64,000 nt of DNA, taken from NCBI GenBank assembly GCA_014529385.2, contig CM043952.1:53958119-54022118 (forward strand), written 5' to 3'. This DNA is from Adiantum capillus-veneris (Eukaryota > Streptophyta > Polypodiopsida > Polypodiales > Pteridaceae). This document shows positions 33,451 through 44,249 of this stretch, piece after piece. Position numbers and translations under genes: made by a program. Position 1 is the stretch's first letter; each line of letters opens with the position of its first letter. The notes below the pieces were generated by a model, which did no database searches, was not told the origin of the DNA, and worked only from the letters and a program-made list of their open reading frames with translations.

Positions 33451-34055
33451 GTATTCAGCCATTAGCCTCGACGTACCGTCCATTCCCGTAGCAGATCCAG
33501 TGATTCCAAGAAAGAAAGGACAGTACGACAAGAACCAGTTCCAGCATCCAGTTTCCAGCATTAGATTCATCATCGTCATCCATACCGTTGACCTCGACAT
33601 AGCCCCATTAGACTTGCCTCGGTTAGCTTCCACATTCACTTGTACCAGATTGTGCAATCAATAGTAGACCACTCTCGCCATCGAGAGTGGAGCCCTTGGA
33701 GGAGGGTTTTACGTCTCTGGTGTCGTATTCTCTTCTCTCTCTATCTCTCAGTGTCAGCACCTTCACACACAGTGTCCATTCACTTTGTTTGTGACATGTG
33801 TCCATTGCACTCTCTCACTAAAGGAACGGAAGGCTCTCCCTTCCATAAGTAAAAGCAACCTTGAGCACAGTTCGGAGCACTCATCTTGAGCAAGTTCAAC
33901 ATTCATTCCATTGCACCTTACACATGCACATATCCCTAGTACTAGAGCTCCACCCATCCCCATAGATCCCATCATCCACCAGAAGTCCTTTTCTTTTATT
34001 TTGTACCAGTTTGAACTATTTTCTCTTTTCCGATAGACAGAGGACATACACACAT
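33451..34055. other. Unassigned sequence
   Basis: Contains CT-rich sequence near 33725-33750. No conserved protein is recognised in any frame. It may be the diverged 3' part of the preceding LTR. Confidence 0.4.
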
Positions 34056-34279
<224 letters not shown>

Positions 34280-34959
34280 GAGCTTTGTTACTCCGAGTGG
34301 ATCCACGATCGAAAGACAGGCAGCCTAGGCAATTTCTGGCAGGCATCCAAGAAGCGGATAGCTAGACGTGGAGTAACAAAGCGAGAAGTAACTCACGTCG
34401 TGGGGAACATCAAAGCATGATTCACCTGTACTAAAATCCCATCTGTCTCAACACTCTGAAGTCGTCGGACCGTCATGTAGTACCCGCCTCACGCCAATCT
34501 CATGGAAATCTAAAGTAGCTGCATCTCACAATGTCTCCAATAGCCACTTCCATAACTTGTTGGGTTTGCCCCGAGAAGAGGAAGCTACGAGTACATCCTC
34601 CTCATCAACATCATCATCTCCACCATAGTGAGAGCCATCATCAAGTGCATCATCATGAGTTCGTGCATCCATCTCTAAACAAATCTGTCAAAGGCTCTGT
34701 CCACCTTGGGTAATGTAGCAAGAAACGTAACCAATGCTAGGTATCTGATCAATATAAATTGTCCTCTATAAAAAGCCTCTTGTAGTAGCTCACAAAAGCC
34801 AAGGGACCGTGACACCCGAAGGTGTGCCTCCAAAATCATCCGCGTCCACTCTAATAAATCCTGATGTTGAACCCCAAAAAAGGATGCAAATCTACAGCAT
34901 TACCATACTATTGTCAGAGAGGCAGAAGAGACCCAATCGTTGTCCACCACAAAAGCCAA
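34280..34959. other. Unassigned sequence with a 12 bp inverted repeat
   Basis: CTTTGTTACTCC at about 34283 is matched by GGAGTAACAAAG at about 34370. No convincing coding frame; His-rich frames near 34600 are low-complexity CATCAT translations. Confidence 0.5.
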
Positions 34960-35451
34960 GGGAAGGTACCAAGATGCACATCTCTCTCACCAAACCAAAC
35001 TTTCCCAAGGCATCACTAAACTTACTCTCAACCAAATTTGACACTGTCTGATATCCATGTAATAGCTGGCTTTTGTCATCGCCTGCTCCAGAATGACATC
35101 ATAGACAACCTCCCTTGTCCACAAGATATCGTCATGTAAAACCAGCACTTCGAATCTAATAATCAGTGCATTCTCTTGACGGAGAAAAATCTGACGTTCT
35201 CCAGACAACTACAGGAAAAACATAAGTCGAGGGAAGGTACCAAGATGCACATCTCTGGCCAAACCAACTTTTCCAAGGGTCACTAACCTAACTGTCAAAC
35301 AAATCGGGAGACTGTCTGATATCCATGTAATAGCTGGCCTCTACCATCGTCTGCAGAATAATATCATAAGACTAAATCCAATAATGGGTGCATTCTCTTG
35401 ACAAAGGAAAATCTGACAATCTCGAGACAACTACAAGAAAAACATGTCGAC
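34960..35451. repeat. Imperfect direct duplication, period about 271 bp
   Basis: GGAAGGTACCAAGATGCACA occurs at 34961 and 35232. Each copy continues through CTGTCTGATATCCATGTAAT and AGACAACTACA. The second copy is shorter by about 50 bases. Both lie on what may be the minus-strand relic of a retroelement. Confidence 0.88.
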
Positions 35452-35880
35452 ACATAGTGCCCCACTCCTAAAAAAATATCTAAACATCTCCATGGACCAC
35501 CCATGAAGAACTCAACAGGCAAAATCTCTGATTCCAAAACATCTGTTGGTGATCCAAAACCTATTGAATAGTCAAACTCCGCAAACTCATAAGACTCGCT
35601 CTCTTGCTCACCCCCAATAGTGCCTGCTATAGGAGGCATTTATGGCTGGATCTCCAAAGAATCCGAAGGCTACTAAGCGTGCCTCTCCTAAGGCATCTCA
35701 GGCTGATGTTGAAATGCCTCCGATTGTTGATTCTCATGCTCTATCTATCTGTCAAGCTCCTATGAGGCATCCTCTTGATCCTAATCTGGTAATCTCTCCT
35801 CAGGAGGTCTGTCTTGGGGCTACTCTGCCTCGTCCAACCTTGTATCTCACTACCTGTCTGTGAACAAGGATAGGTTGTTC
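35364..35880 (-). pseudogene. Unrecognised coding-like region
   Basis: A 91-codon minus frame (35639-35364) includes YEFAEFDYSIGFGSPTDVLE and EFFMGGPW. It lies downstream, in the minus sense, of the zinc-knuckle relic at 36060-36120 and may be a further part of that element. GGPW is a common phrase of DUF4283 proteins, but its order relative to the knuckle is wrong for one intact ORF1. Confidence 0.25.
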
Positions 35881-36059
35881 ATGGCCATGCCTACCTGCAT
35901 GTCTCTATCTCAGTGTCTAATCAACATTGTGCTGTTGCTAAGCACTTTGCTGCTCCTGACTCCAACCCCTCTGATCTCTATCATGCTGTCGCACAAGGTC
36001 CAGCTGCTGTACAGAACTCTGATGGATCTGGTGTGGTTGTGAGGGTTGTCCTCTCTTGC

Positions 36060-37275
36060 GACCAATGTGTATATGTAGATGCCCTCAAGGGCAATCCATG
36101 ACCAAATGCCCCATCTCATGACATCTAGGACACTAGTTCGGACTGGCCGTAACCACATTCCTCTACGAGTGTAGCACCCCTTTCCACTCAAAAGTAACTG
36201 CAAAAGGGGTGGTAGCCACCTTCATAGATGGCACAGATGTCTAAGACTGTACTAAACACATAGGTGAAATGCCAACAATAGAACCTATCTACCTGAATAT
36301 ATCTAGCAACCAAAATTGTGCAGGTAGCTCTGGAAACTCATACCACAAATGCAATCTAACCCGAAAGCCAGAGGAGTGCGGCTGATGGCCCTAGAAGCAG
36401 CTCCTGTGGTGAGAAAACAATAATGAAAGTACCTCTTCCCAATAGGATGACGTCCTCCACCCTGCCTTACTCCAAAGCAGAGTTACCGGGGAACGCCCCC
36501 TAGCCCCCGTTCCGGCGTTCCGGGGGGCAGTAGTTCCCTTCTCGAACGTTCCGAAACATCCCGGAACGTCTGACGTTCCAGGTGGCCAGTGCAAACCGGA
36601 ATGGCCGTTCCGGAACGTTCCGGAACGCCCCCGAAATGTTTCGGAATGCCCCTGGAACGGCCAACGGCTACAAACAAATTTGGCAAAAATTGAAAAAATT
36701 GAAGTAAATGTTTGGGCTTCTTTTTGAAGTGTGCAAGGCCTCAAGGACTCATAAAATGCACCCCCCTCCCCCTTTCTCTCCACAAGCTAATCCTCAAGGG
36801 TCAAGCTCTCTCCCTCTCACACTCTCAAGATCTCTCCCTCTCAAGACTCACTCTCTCAAGGCTCAAGGCTTCAAGCCTTCAAGCTCTCTTCCTCTCCCTC
36901 CCACTCTCTCAAATCTCTCCCTCTCCCTCTCACTCTCTGGAGTCTCTCCCTCTCACTCTCTCAAGCTCTCTCTCTCTCATCTTCATCTAGTCATAGCAAG
37001 GTTGAATGGTCTTCAAAACGAGTTTTTTGTGAGTATTAGAGTCAAAGCACTCTAATACTCCTTGTATTTAAACACAAGGAGCTAAAAAATGCACTATTTG
37101 GGTGTTTTTTAACCTCCCGTTCCGCGCCGTTCCCGTTCCGGACCCCTAGCCATTCCCCCGTTACGCGGGGATCCCGTCGCCGTTCCCGTTCCGCGTAACT
37201 ATGCTCCAAAGCAACTAGATTGCACTTGAGCCACTCCCAAATGTTGACTCGAGTGTAGGAGCATTCAGACCATAC
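36060..37275 (-). pseudogene. DUF4283 plus zinc-knuckle ORF1 relic, split by a hAT-like element
   Basis: Reading minus from about 37275: WEWLKCNLVALE, then beyond the inserted element GRVEDVILLGRGTFIIVFS, then WYEFPELPAQFWLLDIF and IGSIVGISP, then CPRCHEMGHLVMDCP at about 36118-36075. This order (LGxGxF, WVRLPGLPxxFW-type, RIGxxxG-type, CCHC) is that of plant LINE ORF1 and gag-like DUF4283 proteins. Several in-frame stops are present. No ORF2 is seen on the minus side. Confidence 0.7.
36478..37203. mobile_element. Non-autonomous hAT-like DNA transposon, 726 bp, 8 bp target duplication
   Basis: CTCCAAAG flanks both ends (36470-36477 and 37204-37211). The ends CAGAGTTACCGGGGAACG and, inverted, CATAGTTACGCGGAACGG form imperfect terminal inverted repeats. 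Subterminal zones are packed with GGAACG/CGTTCC repeats on both sides, and the middle holds CT-rich sequence. An 8 bp duplication with CA...TG ends and clustered subterminal repeats is the hAT pattern. No transposase frame is present. Without it the interrupted ORF1 relic becomes continuous. Confidence 0.85.
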
Positions 37276-37326
37276 AGCCGACGACGAATCTTGTGGTCAA
37301 GGTCCTCTTAAAGACAAAAGAAAGTC

Positions 37327-37361
<35 letters not shown>

Positions 37362-38214
37362 CCCCAAGAGAGAGCAGACAAAATGTCAATTAAATCAGGA
37401 GTCATTCACATATGACCATATAGAATCATCCACATATGACCATATACAGCCAATTGAAATTCCCGTTTTTCAGTCTCTCAAATCTTTTAACATAAAGGAT
37501 TTGATCAGATACAAGAGGTGGAAAATTCTCCTCAGAGTATGTCATAAGTAAAGCAACAGGAATCTCATCTCTAGCAGCACTCTCTGTGGGCATACAAACA
37601 GGGGGTATGCCGTCGAGCCCTTAAGAAGATAGGGGAGGTGCCGCTGCTCAAAAGAAGGGCCCTCTCAAGAAAATGGAAGTTCAGTTGTGGAATCCTTGTG
37701 CCTATATACCATGTTCGGCTGAGGTGTATTTGCCGTCTGTGTCTTCTTTTCCTTGCATCTAGAGTCTTCTTCTAGCTCTTTCTGCACCCATTTCTAGTCC
37801 TCCCAGAAGGACCTGTAGCCGAAGACTCCCATGAAGCCTCCTTTCTCTCATGCTCCTCTGCCTGTTACTTCTGCTCATGCACTATCCTAGTAAGATTCCA
37901 TATTTCCAATAACAACCGAGAGGCTTGGCCCAAATTTTGGTGACAAACCACTTGCTGAAGTGGTTCATGAGGCAGCCAAGTGAACCGCCATTGTCGCAGA
38001 TCAGAGCAAACCTAGAATACAATACATCCAATCTGTAATGACAGTAACACCTGTTGGAAGACATTACAGCCACAAGCAAACGATCGATGCCAGACAGCAC
38101 TAGCATATACAAGGCATCATGCCTCTGTCAAATGTGGCATTTATCATGTTTCAATGAAATATCGTGTGTCAAAGCCAGCATTTATCAAAGGCCATGTACT
38201 CTGCAGAAATTATA
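37276..38214. other. Probable intron sequence with retroelement-like debris
   Basis: It holds a (CT)n(TA)n microsatellite (37327-37360) and a repeated CATATGACCATATA motif (37408-37445). On minus, coding-like phrases occur in several frames (for example QNLGQASRLLLEIWNLTRIV near 37925-37870) without a continuous ORF. I do not recognise them. If the synaptotagmin exon is functional, this lies in its first intron. Confidence 0.4.
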
Positions 38215-38314
38215 TCTACGACAAGTGGATGAGACACAGCACGAATTTGATAACCTTCACACAAACAGGCACCACAAAACACGCACAAAAGGAGAGAATG
38301 GGTCTCGCCTTCAC

Positions 38315-38419
38315 TTCGGTGGATTGCCAGTAAATGAAGATGAAGTAGCCAACGATGAGGCCAAGGGCAATGCCCACCCCGAAGCCGAAGAGACCAAAGA
38401 TCGTACTAAAGAATCCCAT
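38315..38419 (-). CDS. Synaptotagmin-like protein, first coding exon (membrane anchor)
   Basis: From the ATG at 38419 the minus strand encodes MGFFSTIFGLFGFGVGIALG then LIVGYFIFIYWQSTEVK. This is very like the start of plant synaptotagmins (SYT1/2 type), which anchor in the ER membrane at ER-plasma membrane contact sites and bind lipids through SMP and C2 domains. The hydrophobic stretch at residues 6-31 is the expected transmembrane segment. Homology ends after VK, so an intron should start at GT (38314) or at GC (38308) just after AAG. The expected next exon (beginning near DPEIRPL in known proteins) was not found within the window, so it may be a long-intron gene or a stranded exon. The in-frame codons upstream lack a better ATG. 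Confidence 0.72.
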
Positions 38420-38588
38420 CCTTGACAATGCCCGCTACTGATGAGCTAGCTAGCGGGCACTTGATCTACATGTCGCAGCCAAGCAATACGAGGCCAAGGG
38501 TGGGCGGGTCTGTGTGCGCGCGTGAGAGAGAGAGAGAGAGAGGAGAAAGGGTAAAGGGCAATCGTAAAACGGTGTGGCCTGCAACGGG

Positions 38589-38646
<58 letters not shown>

Positions 38647-38900
38647 GGGAAGGGGGGGGATACGAGGCAGATGCAGAACTGTTCTATGCGTGCGCGTACC
38701 GATTTCGGCGGATGCGAAATTAGGTAAGAGCAGGCAGAGTTTTTAGAAAGCGCGATGGGCCTCTGTCGGAGACTTGGAGGGAACCATTTTGTCTTAGGTC
38801 TAGCACGTTGAGGCAATGAGGAGTCCAGGACAGCAGAGAGAGGGACTAGGCTACGAGCGTTGCTGTCGGTAGAGGTCAAACATGCCACGTGTCACATGCT
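38420..38900 (-). promoter_or_regulatory. Putative leader and proximal promoter of the synaptotagmin-like gene
   Basis: Upstream of the ATG on minus are CT and CA microsatellites (on plus GA at 38523-38542, GT at 38589-38610, GA at 38611-38642). CT-rich tracts are common in plant 5' leaders. No clear TATA box was identified. Confidence 0.4.
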
Positions 38901-39177
38901 GTGGGTCAATAATAGTTACCTTGGCCAAAATTGTAAGCATGTAGATGTCATGTAGATGTAGATGCAGACATGTATGCAATGTGACTATCATCATGATTCA
39001 TGTTTAGGGTAGCCTTTCCTCGTTACCTTGATTATGTAAGAGCAATTTTAGAAACCTTAAAAGGAGAGGCAGTCCACTTGGGTTACCTTCATTGGAGAGA
39101 GAACTTGGAAAATTAAAACTAAGAACCCGAAAAAAGAACTCCTAAGGTAAAGCTAAAAACTCGTACCGCTAACATTG

Positions 39178-39460
39178 CGGGGTCCAATTCGTGGGGTCAA
39201 CGGTAGGGGCACGTGGACGGTCGAGCACGCGATTTGGGCCGTCGGATCGACGCAGCAGGGAGGGCAGGTTTTTGATTGCGCAAAGTCGCAAGGCTATCAG
39301 CAAGTCGCGATAGGGCAGGTGGTTAAGGTTGTGGGCTATGGAGCGGGAGGTCGTGGGTTCGAAGGGGCGGACGCGCAACAGGCAACGCTGTTTTTTTATT
39401 AAACTGGGCGCGCGATCAACGGTTGATCTTGCCCCTGCTGTTGATCCCGCGAGTCGTGCC
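39178..39460. repeat. Imperfect inverted repeat flanking the SINE candidate
   Basis: GGGTCAACGGTAGGGGCACG (about 39195) and the complement of sequence at 39405-39460 (GGATCAACAGCAGGGGCAAG) are similar. The repeat could be a decayed foldback unit or a duplicated inverted insert. Confidence 0.45.
39298..39410 (+). mobile_element. tRNA-derived SINE candidate
   Basis: An A-box-like AGGGCAGGTGGTTAAGG (39312-39328) and a perfect B-box core GGTTCGAAG (39356-39364) lie about 30 bases apart, as in tRNA genes. The sequence cannot fold into a complete tRNA, and it runs into a T-rich 3' segment (39391-39401). This is the pattern of plant SINEs. No target duplication was identified. Confidence 0.6.
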
Positions 39461-41260
39461 CGTGTCAATTATCAACAAGGCTCGCCTTTTAAGTATTCTG
39501 TCGTTGTTCATTATGGGTGAAAACTTTAGTACATTGAATTACCGAATCAACCATAAAATCTATGGCATTTTGATCACCATTGGTACCCATCAAATATCAA
39601 CCCTAATATTAGTGATAGGGCAAGGTCTCTTTGATGTCCCGCTAACAAGGCATACGCTACCACAAGTCCCCCGTAAGATGTTTCCAACTTGAAGACAAAC
39701 CCAGATGGTGTGCTTCATAGATAAGAGTGACTCAATATGAGTGCCTGAGAATGACCCCGTATGACATCGGTCAAGGGATTCATTGATTGCACAATTTAGC
39801 GATGACGAACCATTTCCATGATAAATGATGCCTAAAACCCTCTCCATAGTGATTGCAAGCTTGTAAACAACACAAGTTTCTTCCATATTAAGGACCATCC
39901 TTGGAAGTGAAGCAATTTTCACGTTAGAGGCTCTACTTTTCTTACATCTTCACATTTAGTCCAACTACATTGCATATTAGAGGCTCTAATATTCTTACAT
40001 CTCCGCATTTAGTCCAACTACATTGCATCACAATACATCTCATTCATCTAGTTTGCAGATTGTTTACAAGCACCACACGTAACAATAGCATCATCGTGCC
40101 ATGCAATAGCCCATCGCAATCACATTGCTAGTAGATGTGGCATCTCAATCCCTCTGCTAGCAATTATAGAAGTTACCTTTCTCCAACTATATCTCTCCTC
40201 TTATAATTTTCTCACTATCTCTTTTCTCTTTCCTTCCCCCCATCAATCTCTTTGACCACCTTTGACCTTGTCATGTCTTAAGCAATTCTCATGCATTTGA
40301 ATGATGTTTAGTTTGACAACATAGGAGATGGTAACATTCTTCACATCTATAACGAACATTGGCGATGTAAACAATATTGAGAAATTTATTGGTGTCCATG
40401 TGCAATACATAGCTTCAACATTTTTCCTCTATTATTTCACTTAGAGTTTAACTTTAACAATCATTAGGAACGCATTTTTATTTTTATTTTATTTTTTTTG
40501 TGTGTGTGGGGGGGGGGGGGGTATGTCAAGTGCTCTTAGCCCATGATAATCTAGTCAGGTGAGTGTCAATATACTACACTAAGATTAGTCTTCCAATTTC
40601 ATTTTGTCCCTTCATTACTTTGATGCATGCAATTGATGAATGGCTTCTAAGGATCCTTTTGCTCAACCGTCCAATGAATAAAATAAATCATGATTTCTGT
40701 TGACCAAACTAATTTGGCATGAGCCGGTCCTTTGCTTCAACATTATGCATCTCAAGTGAATGCCCGTGCATCCAAGCCCCATTATATAATCATCAATTCA
40801 TTGTTGTGATTGGTTGGTTTAGTGCTCTCTCTCTCAAACCAACATAAAAGATGTCAATCCCAGGACGTAGCTGACCCGACTACTGCATGGAAACGTTGAA
40901 TGCAATGTCCTATTGACAATGCATTGAGTAGAAAGGCATCGCTCTCAAGCTAGGAAGCAACTAAAGGGGAAATGCCTAAGTCTCTTGTGCGGTCAAATCT
41001 CTCACTCTAATGGTCGTTACGGTGTCAAATGAACTCCAAATGACATGAAACTTGAGATTAGGGGTCTCTAGGCTATAGGCAATAGGTTCCTAACAACCAA
41101 ACCTGCAAAAGTCACCATCGGGTAGGTGAGAAATCGTGACCATTGCCACTTCTTACCTTCACCAAAATTGATGAATGAGGGGTCATTTGGCTTCTCCTAG
41201 GACCTACTTACCTCTATCCATGCGTAGTTTCACTTAAAGCACTATTAGCAACTCACAAAG
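39411..41260. other. Unassigned intergenic sequence with a tandem duplication
   Basis: A 53 bp unit (GTTAGAGGCTCT...ACATTGCAT) is repeated at 39923-39975 and 39976-40028. A poly-G run lies at 40508-40521. A 110-codon minus frame (39922-39590) matches nothing I know. The segment 40667-40740 recurs at 44449-44515. Confidence 0.6.
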
Positions 41261-41317
41261 AGAAAATAAACACACGAGGCGACCTAGAGCTAAGATCGCT
41301 CATTGCGTCGCGCGCGT

Positions 41318-41318
<1 letters not shown>

Positions 41319-41383
<65 letters not shown>
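41319..41383. repeat. (CA)n microsatellite, 65 bp
   Basis: An uninterrupted CA run, 131 bases before the CopC-1 LTR. Confidence 0.98.
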
Positions 41384-41385
<2 letters not shown>

Positions 41386-41514
41386 AAACACAGCACACAA
41401 GACATGTACAAGATGATAAGAGTGAGAGGAAGCAACACAAGAAGTTTCATTAGCAATGCTCACCCGTACAAAGAGTAGTGAACGCGCCAGTGTAGGCTAC
41501 CTCTTCACCACGTA

Positions 41515-41742
41515 TGTTACCATATACATGTGGTAGTGATGTGTGTGAACACACTAGGACCGCCGGGGCATTTTTTCCCTCTTTAGGAGGTTTTTTCCCC
41601 CGTGCATTGTATATACGCCCGTCACTCTAGGGCTATCTATCTTTCCATTTGCACAGTAAGTAACACACTCTCTATTGTGTGCCTTGAGCTTCCTTCGTCT
41701 TCTCCAAGCTGTGTGTGTTTCTCTGCAACCCTTATTCCAACA
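41515..41742 (+). repeat. 5' LTR of CopC-1
   Basis: TGTTACCATATACATGTGG to TTCCAACA. The primer site TGGTATCAGAGC follows at 41745-41756. Confidence 0.93.
41609..41617 (+). promoter_or_regulatory. Candidate TATA box of the CopC LTR
   Basis: GTATATACG occurs here and, as GTATATACG or ATATATACG, at the same place in every CopC LTR of the window, about 125-130 bases before the LTR end. Confidence 0.5.
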
Positions 41743-41744
41743 AT

Positions 41745-41756
41745 TGGTATCAGAGC
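41745..41756 (+). promoter_or_regulatory. tRNA-iMet primer binding site of CopC-1
   Basis: TGGTATCAGAGC, two bases after the LTR end. Confidence 0.92.
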
Positions 41757-41960
41757 AAGTCACGTCCTCCCGGGCTTAGTCGCCAGCTGCTCCAGCACAC
41801 GCCTGCTCACTTTCTCATTTTGTACAGAATTTATGTCAGTGCCGTTTTCTGCATAACATGTGCCTTATAGTCTTCTACGGTTTGTGCTATATAGCACAGG
41901 TTGTTCCCGCTCCATTTCTCCTATTTTCGATCAATTTTCACATCAGGTGCAGCATTTACC

Positions 41961-43935
41961 ATGGCTAACAACAACAACATAGATGTGTTCAAGATGTTTG
42001 CTGCTGAGGACAGGTTGGATGGGGACAACTACCCTATGTGGCCTTATATGATGCAACATGTTCTTGTGTCAAAGGGTGTCTAGAACATTGTGCAGGGCAT
42101 TGATGTATGTCCTGGTTCTGAGGATGTAGGCGATGTTGAGGATGTTGCGGGTCTTGTTGCAAGGATTGCAGCTGTTAGAGTTGTTTTGCCTACGGCAAAA
42201 CAAGCTCGTTGGGATGTTAAGGATGCGTAGGCTCATGCATTGATTGTGTTGTCTGTGAAGCGTACCATTGTTCCTCACATCCGTTCATCAAAATCTGCAA
42301 AACGGGCTTGGGATATTCTAGCAGGTCTTTATGCGAGCCGCAATGAGGCTAAAATTGCTTTGCTGCGTAAAGATCTGGAGTCGAAGATTATGCATGAGGA
42401 AGATGATATGGACACTTTCCTTGCTAGTGTCAAGGATATCAATGAGCAACTTATTTCTGCAGGTGCAGTTATTTCAGACAGTTCCCTTGCGCAGACTGTT
42501 CTTGATGCCTTACCAGATTCTTACTAGACTTTTGCTAGTACTTGGAGACTTATGACCCAAGGAAATCCATAAGTTGTCAAGTTTGTTGCATTATGCACAT
42601 TGTTGTTGCAAGAGTCACTGTCCAGAAAAACAGGACTAGACAGCGTGCAGTTGAACAGGCTTTTATTGCTTCGCAAAGAAAGGATGGTAACAACAATGCC
42701 GCCACTTCTTATGGTTCTGCTGCGAGTGGAAAAAATTATGTTCCTAATGCTTCTGCTGGCAGCAATTGGTCTGGAAATTCTGGTGATAAGGGCAAAAAGA
42801 AGATGCGTTGCCATTATTGTAAAGCCAATGATCACTTGATCAAGTCGTGTCCTAAGTTGAAGGCCAAAGAGGCTAAGAAGAAAGAGGGTGGTTCCACTGC
42901 AAATGCTGGTTCCACTACAAATGCAGCCATTCTTGAGTCTTCTGTGAAAGGAGATTGTGTTGTTGATGTTGATGCAAAATGGGCTTTTAGCGCAGAGTGC
43001 ACTTAAAATCATGCTGCCCATGATGCATGCTTGTCAGTTGTTGCAGATTCACATGTGTGGTATTTCGACAGTGGTGCTACAAAGCACACTACCTCACATC
43101 GTGAATTGTTTACCTCTCTTGAGTCTGTCCCTCATGGGAATTCAGTCACTTGTGCCAACAACGCCTCTTATCCAGTTCAGGGAGTTGGAAAGATTGTGCT
43201 CACTGCTGCTAATGGCAGTTCCTTCACACTTGTTGATACACTTTATGTGCCTGGGATCAAGAAGAATCTCTTGTATGTATATGCACTTGCTAGACTTGGA
43301 CTTGTAGTCAAATTTGTGGATGACAGATGTACAATTCATGATCTCAGTTTTGGTGATGAAATTGTTGCATCTGGCCTTTTGTGCCGTGGGCTGTATAAGC
43401 TCACTTTGTATAACAAGTGCGGACAAAATTTTGCAAATGCTGTTGCAGATTCCAGGGCTATTTCATATGCAAAACTTTGGCATGCACGTTTTGGTCATCT
43501 GAATTTTGCCAATTTGCCGCGTTTGCAGAAATCTGATATGGTTGCTTCTTTGCGGCCTCTTGAAGCACCTGTCAAACATGTTTGTGAAGGCTGTATTTTG
43601 GGTAAGATGCAGCGTTCTAAATTTCCAAAGGATGGTTCAGTTTGGGCCACATGCAGGTTGCAGCTTGTGCATAGTGATGTTTGTGGGCCCATGCAAACTC
43701 CAACACTATCTACACTGACAGTCAGAGCGCATTGGCAGTTGCGAGGAACCCAGTTTTTCATGCTCGCACAAATCACATTGAGGTGCATTACCACTATGTT
43801 AGGGAGAGGCTCTCAACAGGAGAGATCAGCTTGGCTTATGTGCCAACACAGGACAACCTTGCAGATCTTTTATTGTCTCGTGAGAAGCTTGAAGCTTTCC
43901 GCAAAGCTTTGGGCTTACTCCCCTTTGTGGAATGA
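41961..43935 (+). pseudogene. gag-pol of CopC-1 with large internal deletion
   Basis: The gag opens MANNNNIDVFKMFAAEDRLD at 41961 and stops at 42081; the frame resumes (IVLSVKRTIVPHIRSSKSAK) with further stops near 42525. The zinc knuckle CHYCKANDHLIKSC is at 42809-42850. The protease site is VWYFDSGATKH (about 43055). Pre-integrase has LWHARFGHLNF and HVCEGCILGK. Integrase begins LVHSDVCGPMQTP and is cut at about 43695. From there the sequence continues as the end of RNase H in another frame (YTDSQSALAVARNPVF to YVPTQDNLADL). Reverse transcriptase is entirely absent. Confidence 0.92.
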
Positions 43936-44010
43936 TCCTGTCCTCAGGGCATGGAACTTCCCTTTACTCATGTGCCAGCTCTCGTTCACTGCATCACTCT
44001 AGGGGGGATT

Positions 44011-44236
44011 TGTTACCATATACATGTGGTAGTGATGTGTGTGAACACTAGGACCGCCGTGGCATTTTTTCCCTCTTTAGGAGGTTTTTTCCCCCGTGCA
44101 TTGTATATACGCCCATCACTCTAGGGCTATCTATCTTTCCATTTGCACACTAAGTAACACACTCTCTATTGTGTGCCTTGAGCTTCCTTCATCTTCTCCA
44201 AGTTGTGTGTGTTTCTCTGCAACCCTAATTCCAACA
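44011..44236 (+). repeat. 3' LTR of CopC-1
   Basis: TGTTACCATATACATGTGG to TTCCAACA. It differs from the 5' LTR by a few substitutions and a 2-base deletion in GAACACAC. Confidence 0.93.
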
Positions 44237-44249
44237 ATGTACACTCAAC

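Larger units (their letters stand above)
41515..44236 (+). mobile_element. Copia element CopC-1, deletion derivative with both LTRs
   Basis: LTRs of 228 and 226 bp (TGTTACC...CCAACA) bound a 2.3 kb interior. Flanks ACGTA (41510-41514) and ATGTA (44237-44241) are a target duplication with one mismatch. The interior has gag, protease, pre-integrase and only the start of integrase, then jumps to the last part of RNase H. It is a non-autonomous copy; the polypurine tract AGGGGGGATT precedes the 3' LTR. Confidence 0.95.

Noticed and set aside
38422..38888. Frames of 101 and 140 codons upstream of the synaptotagmin exon
   Set aside because: They run through GA and GT microsatellites and show no protein motif; the region is more likely leader and promoter.
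39298..39410. A tRNA gene
   Set aside because: A and B boxes are present but the acceptor and anticodon arms do not pair; a SINE is the better reading.
41253..41456. Val-Cys repeat protein
   Set aside because: A translation of the CA microsatellite.
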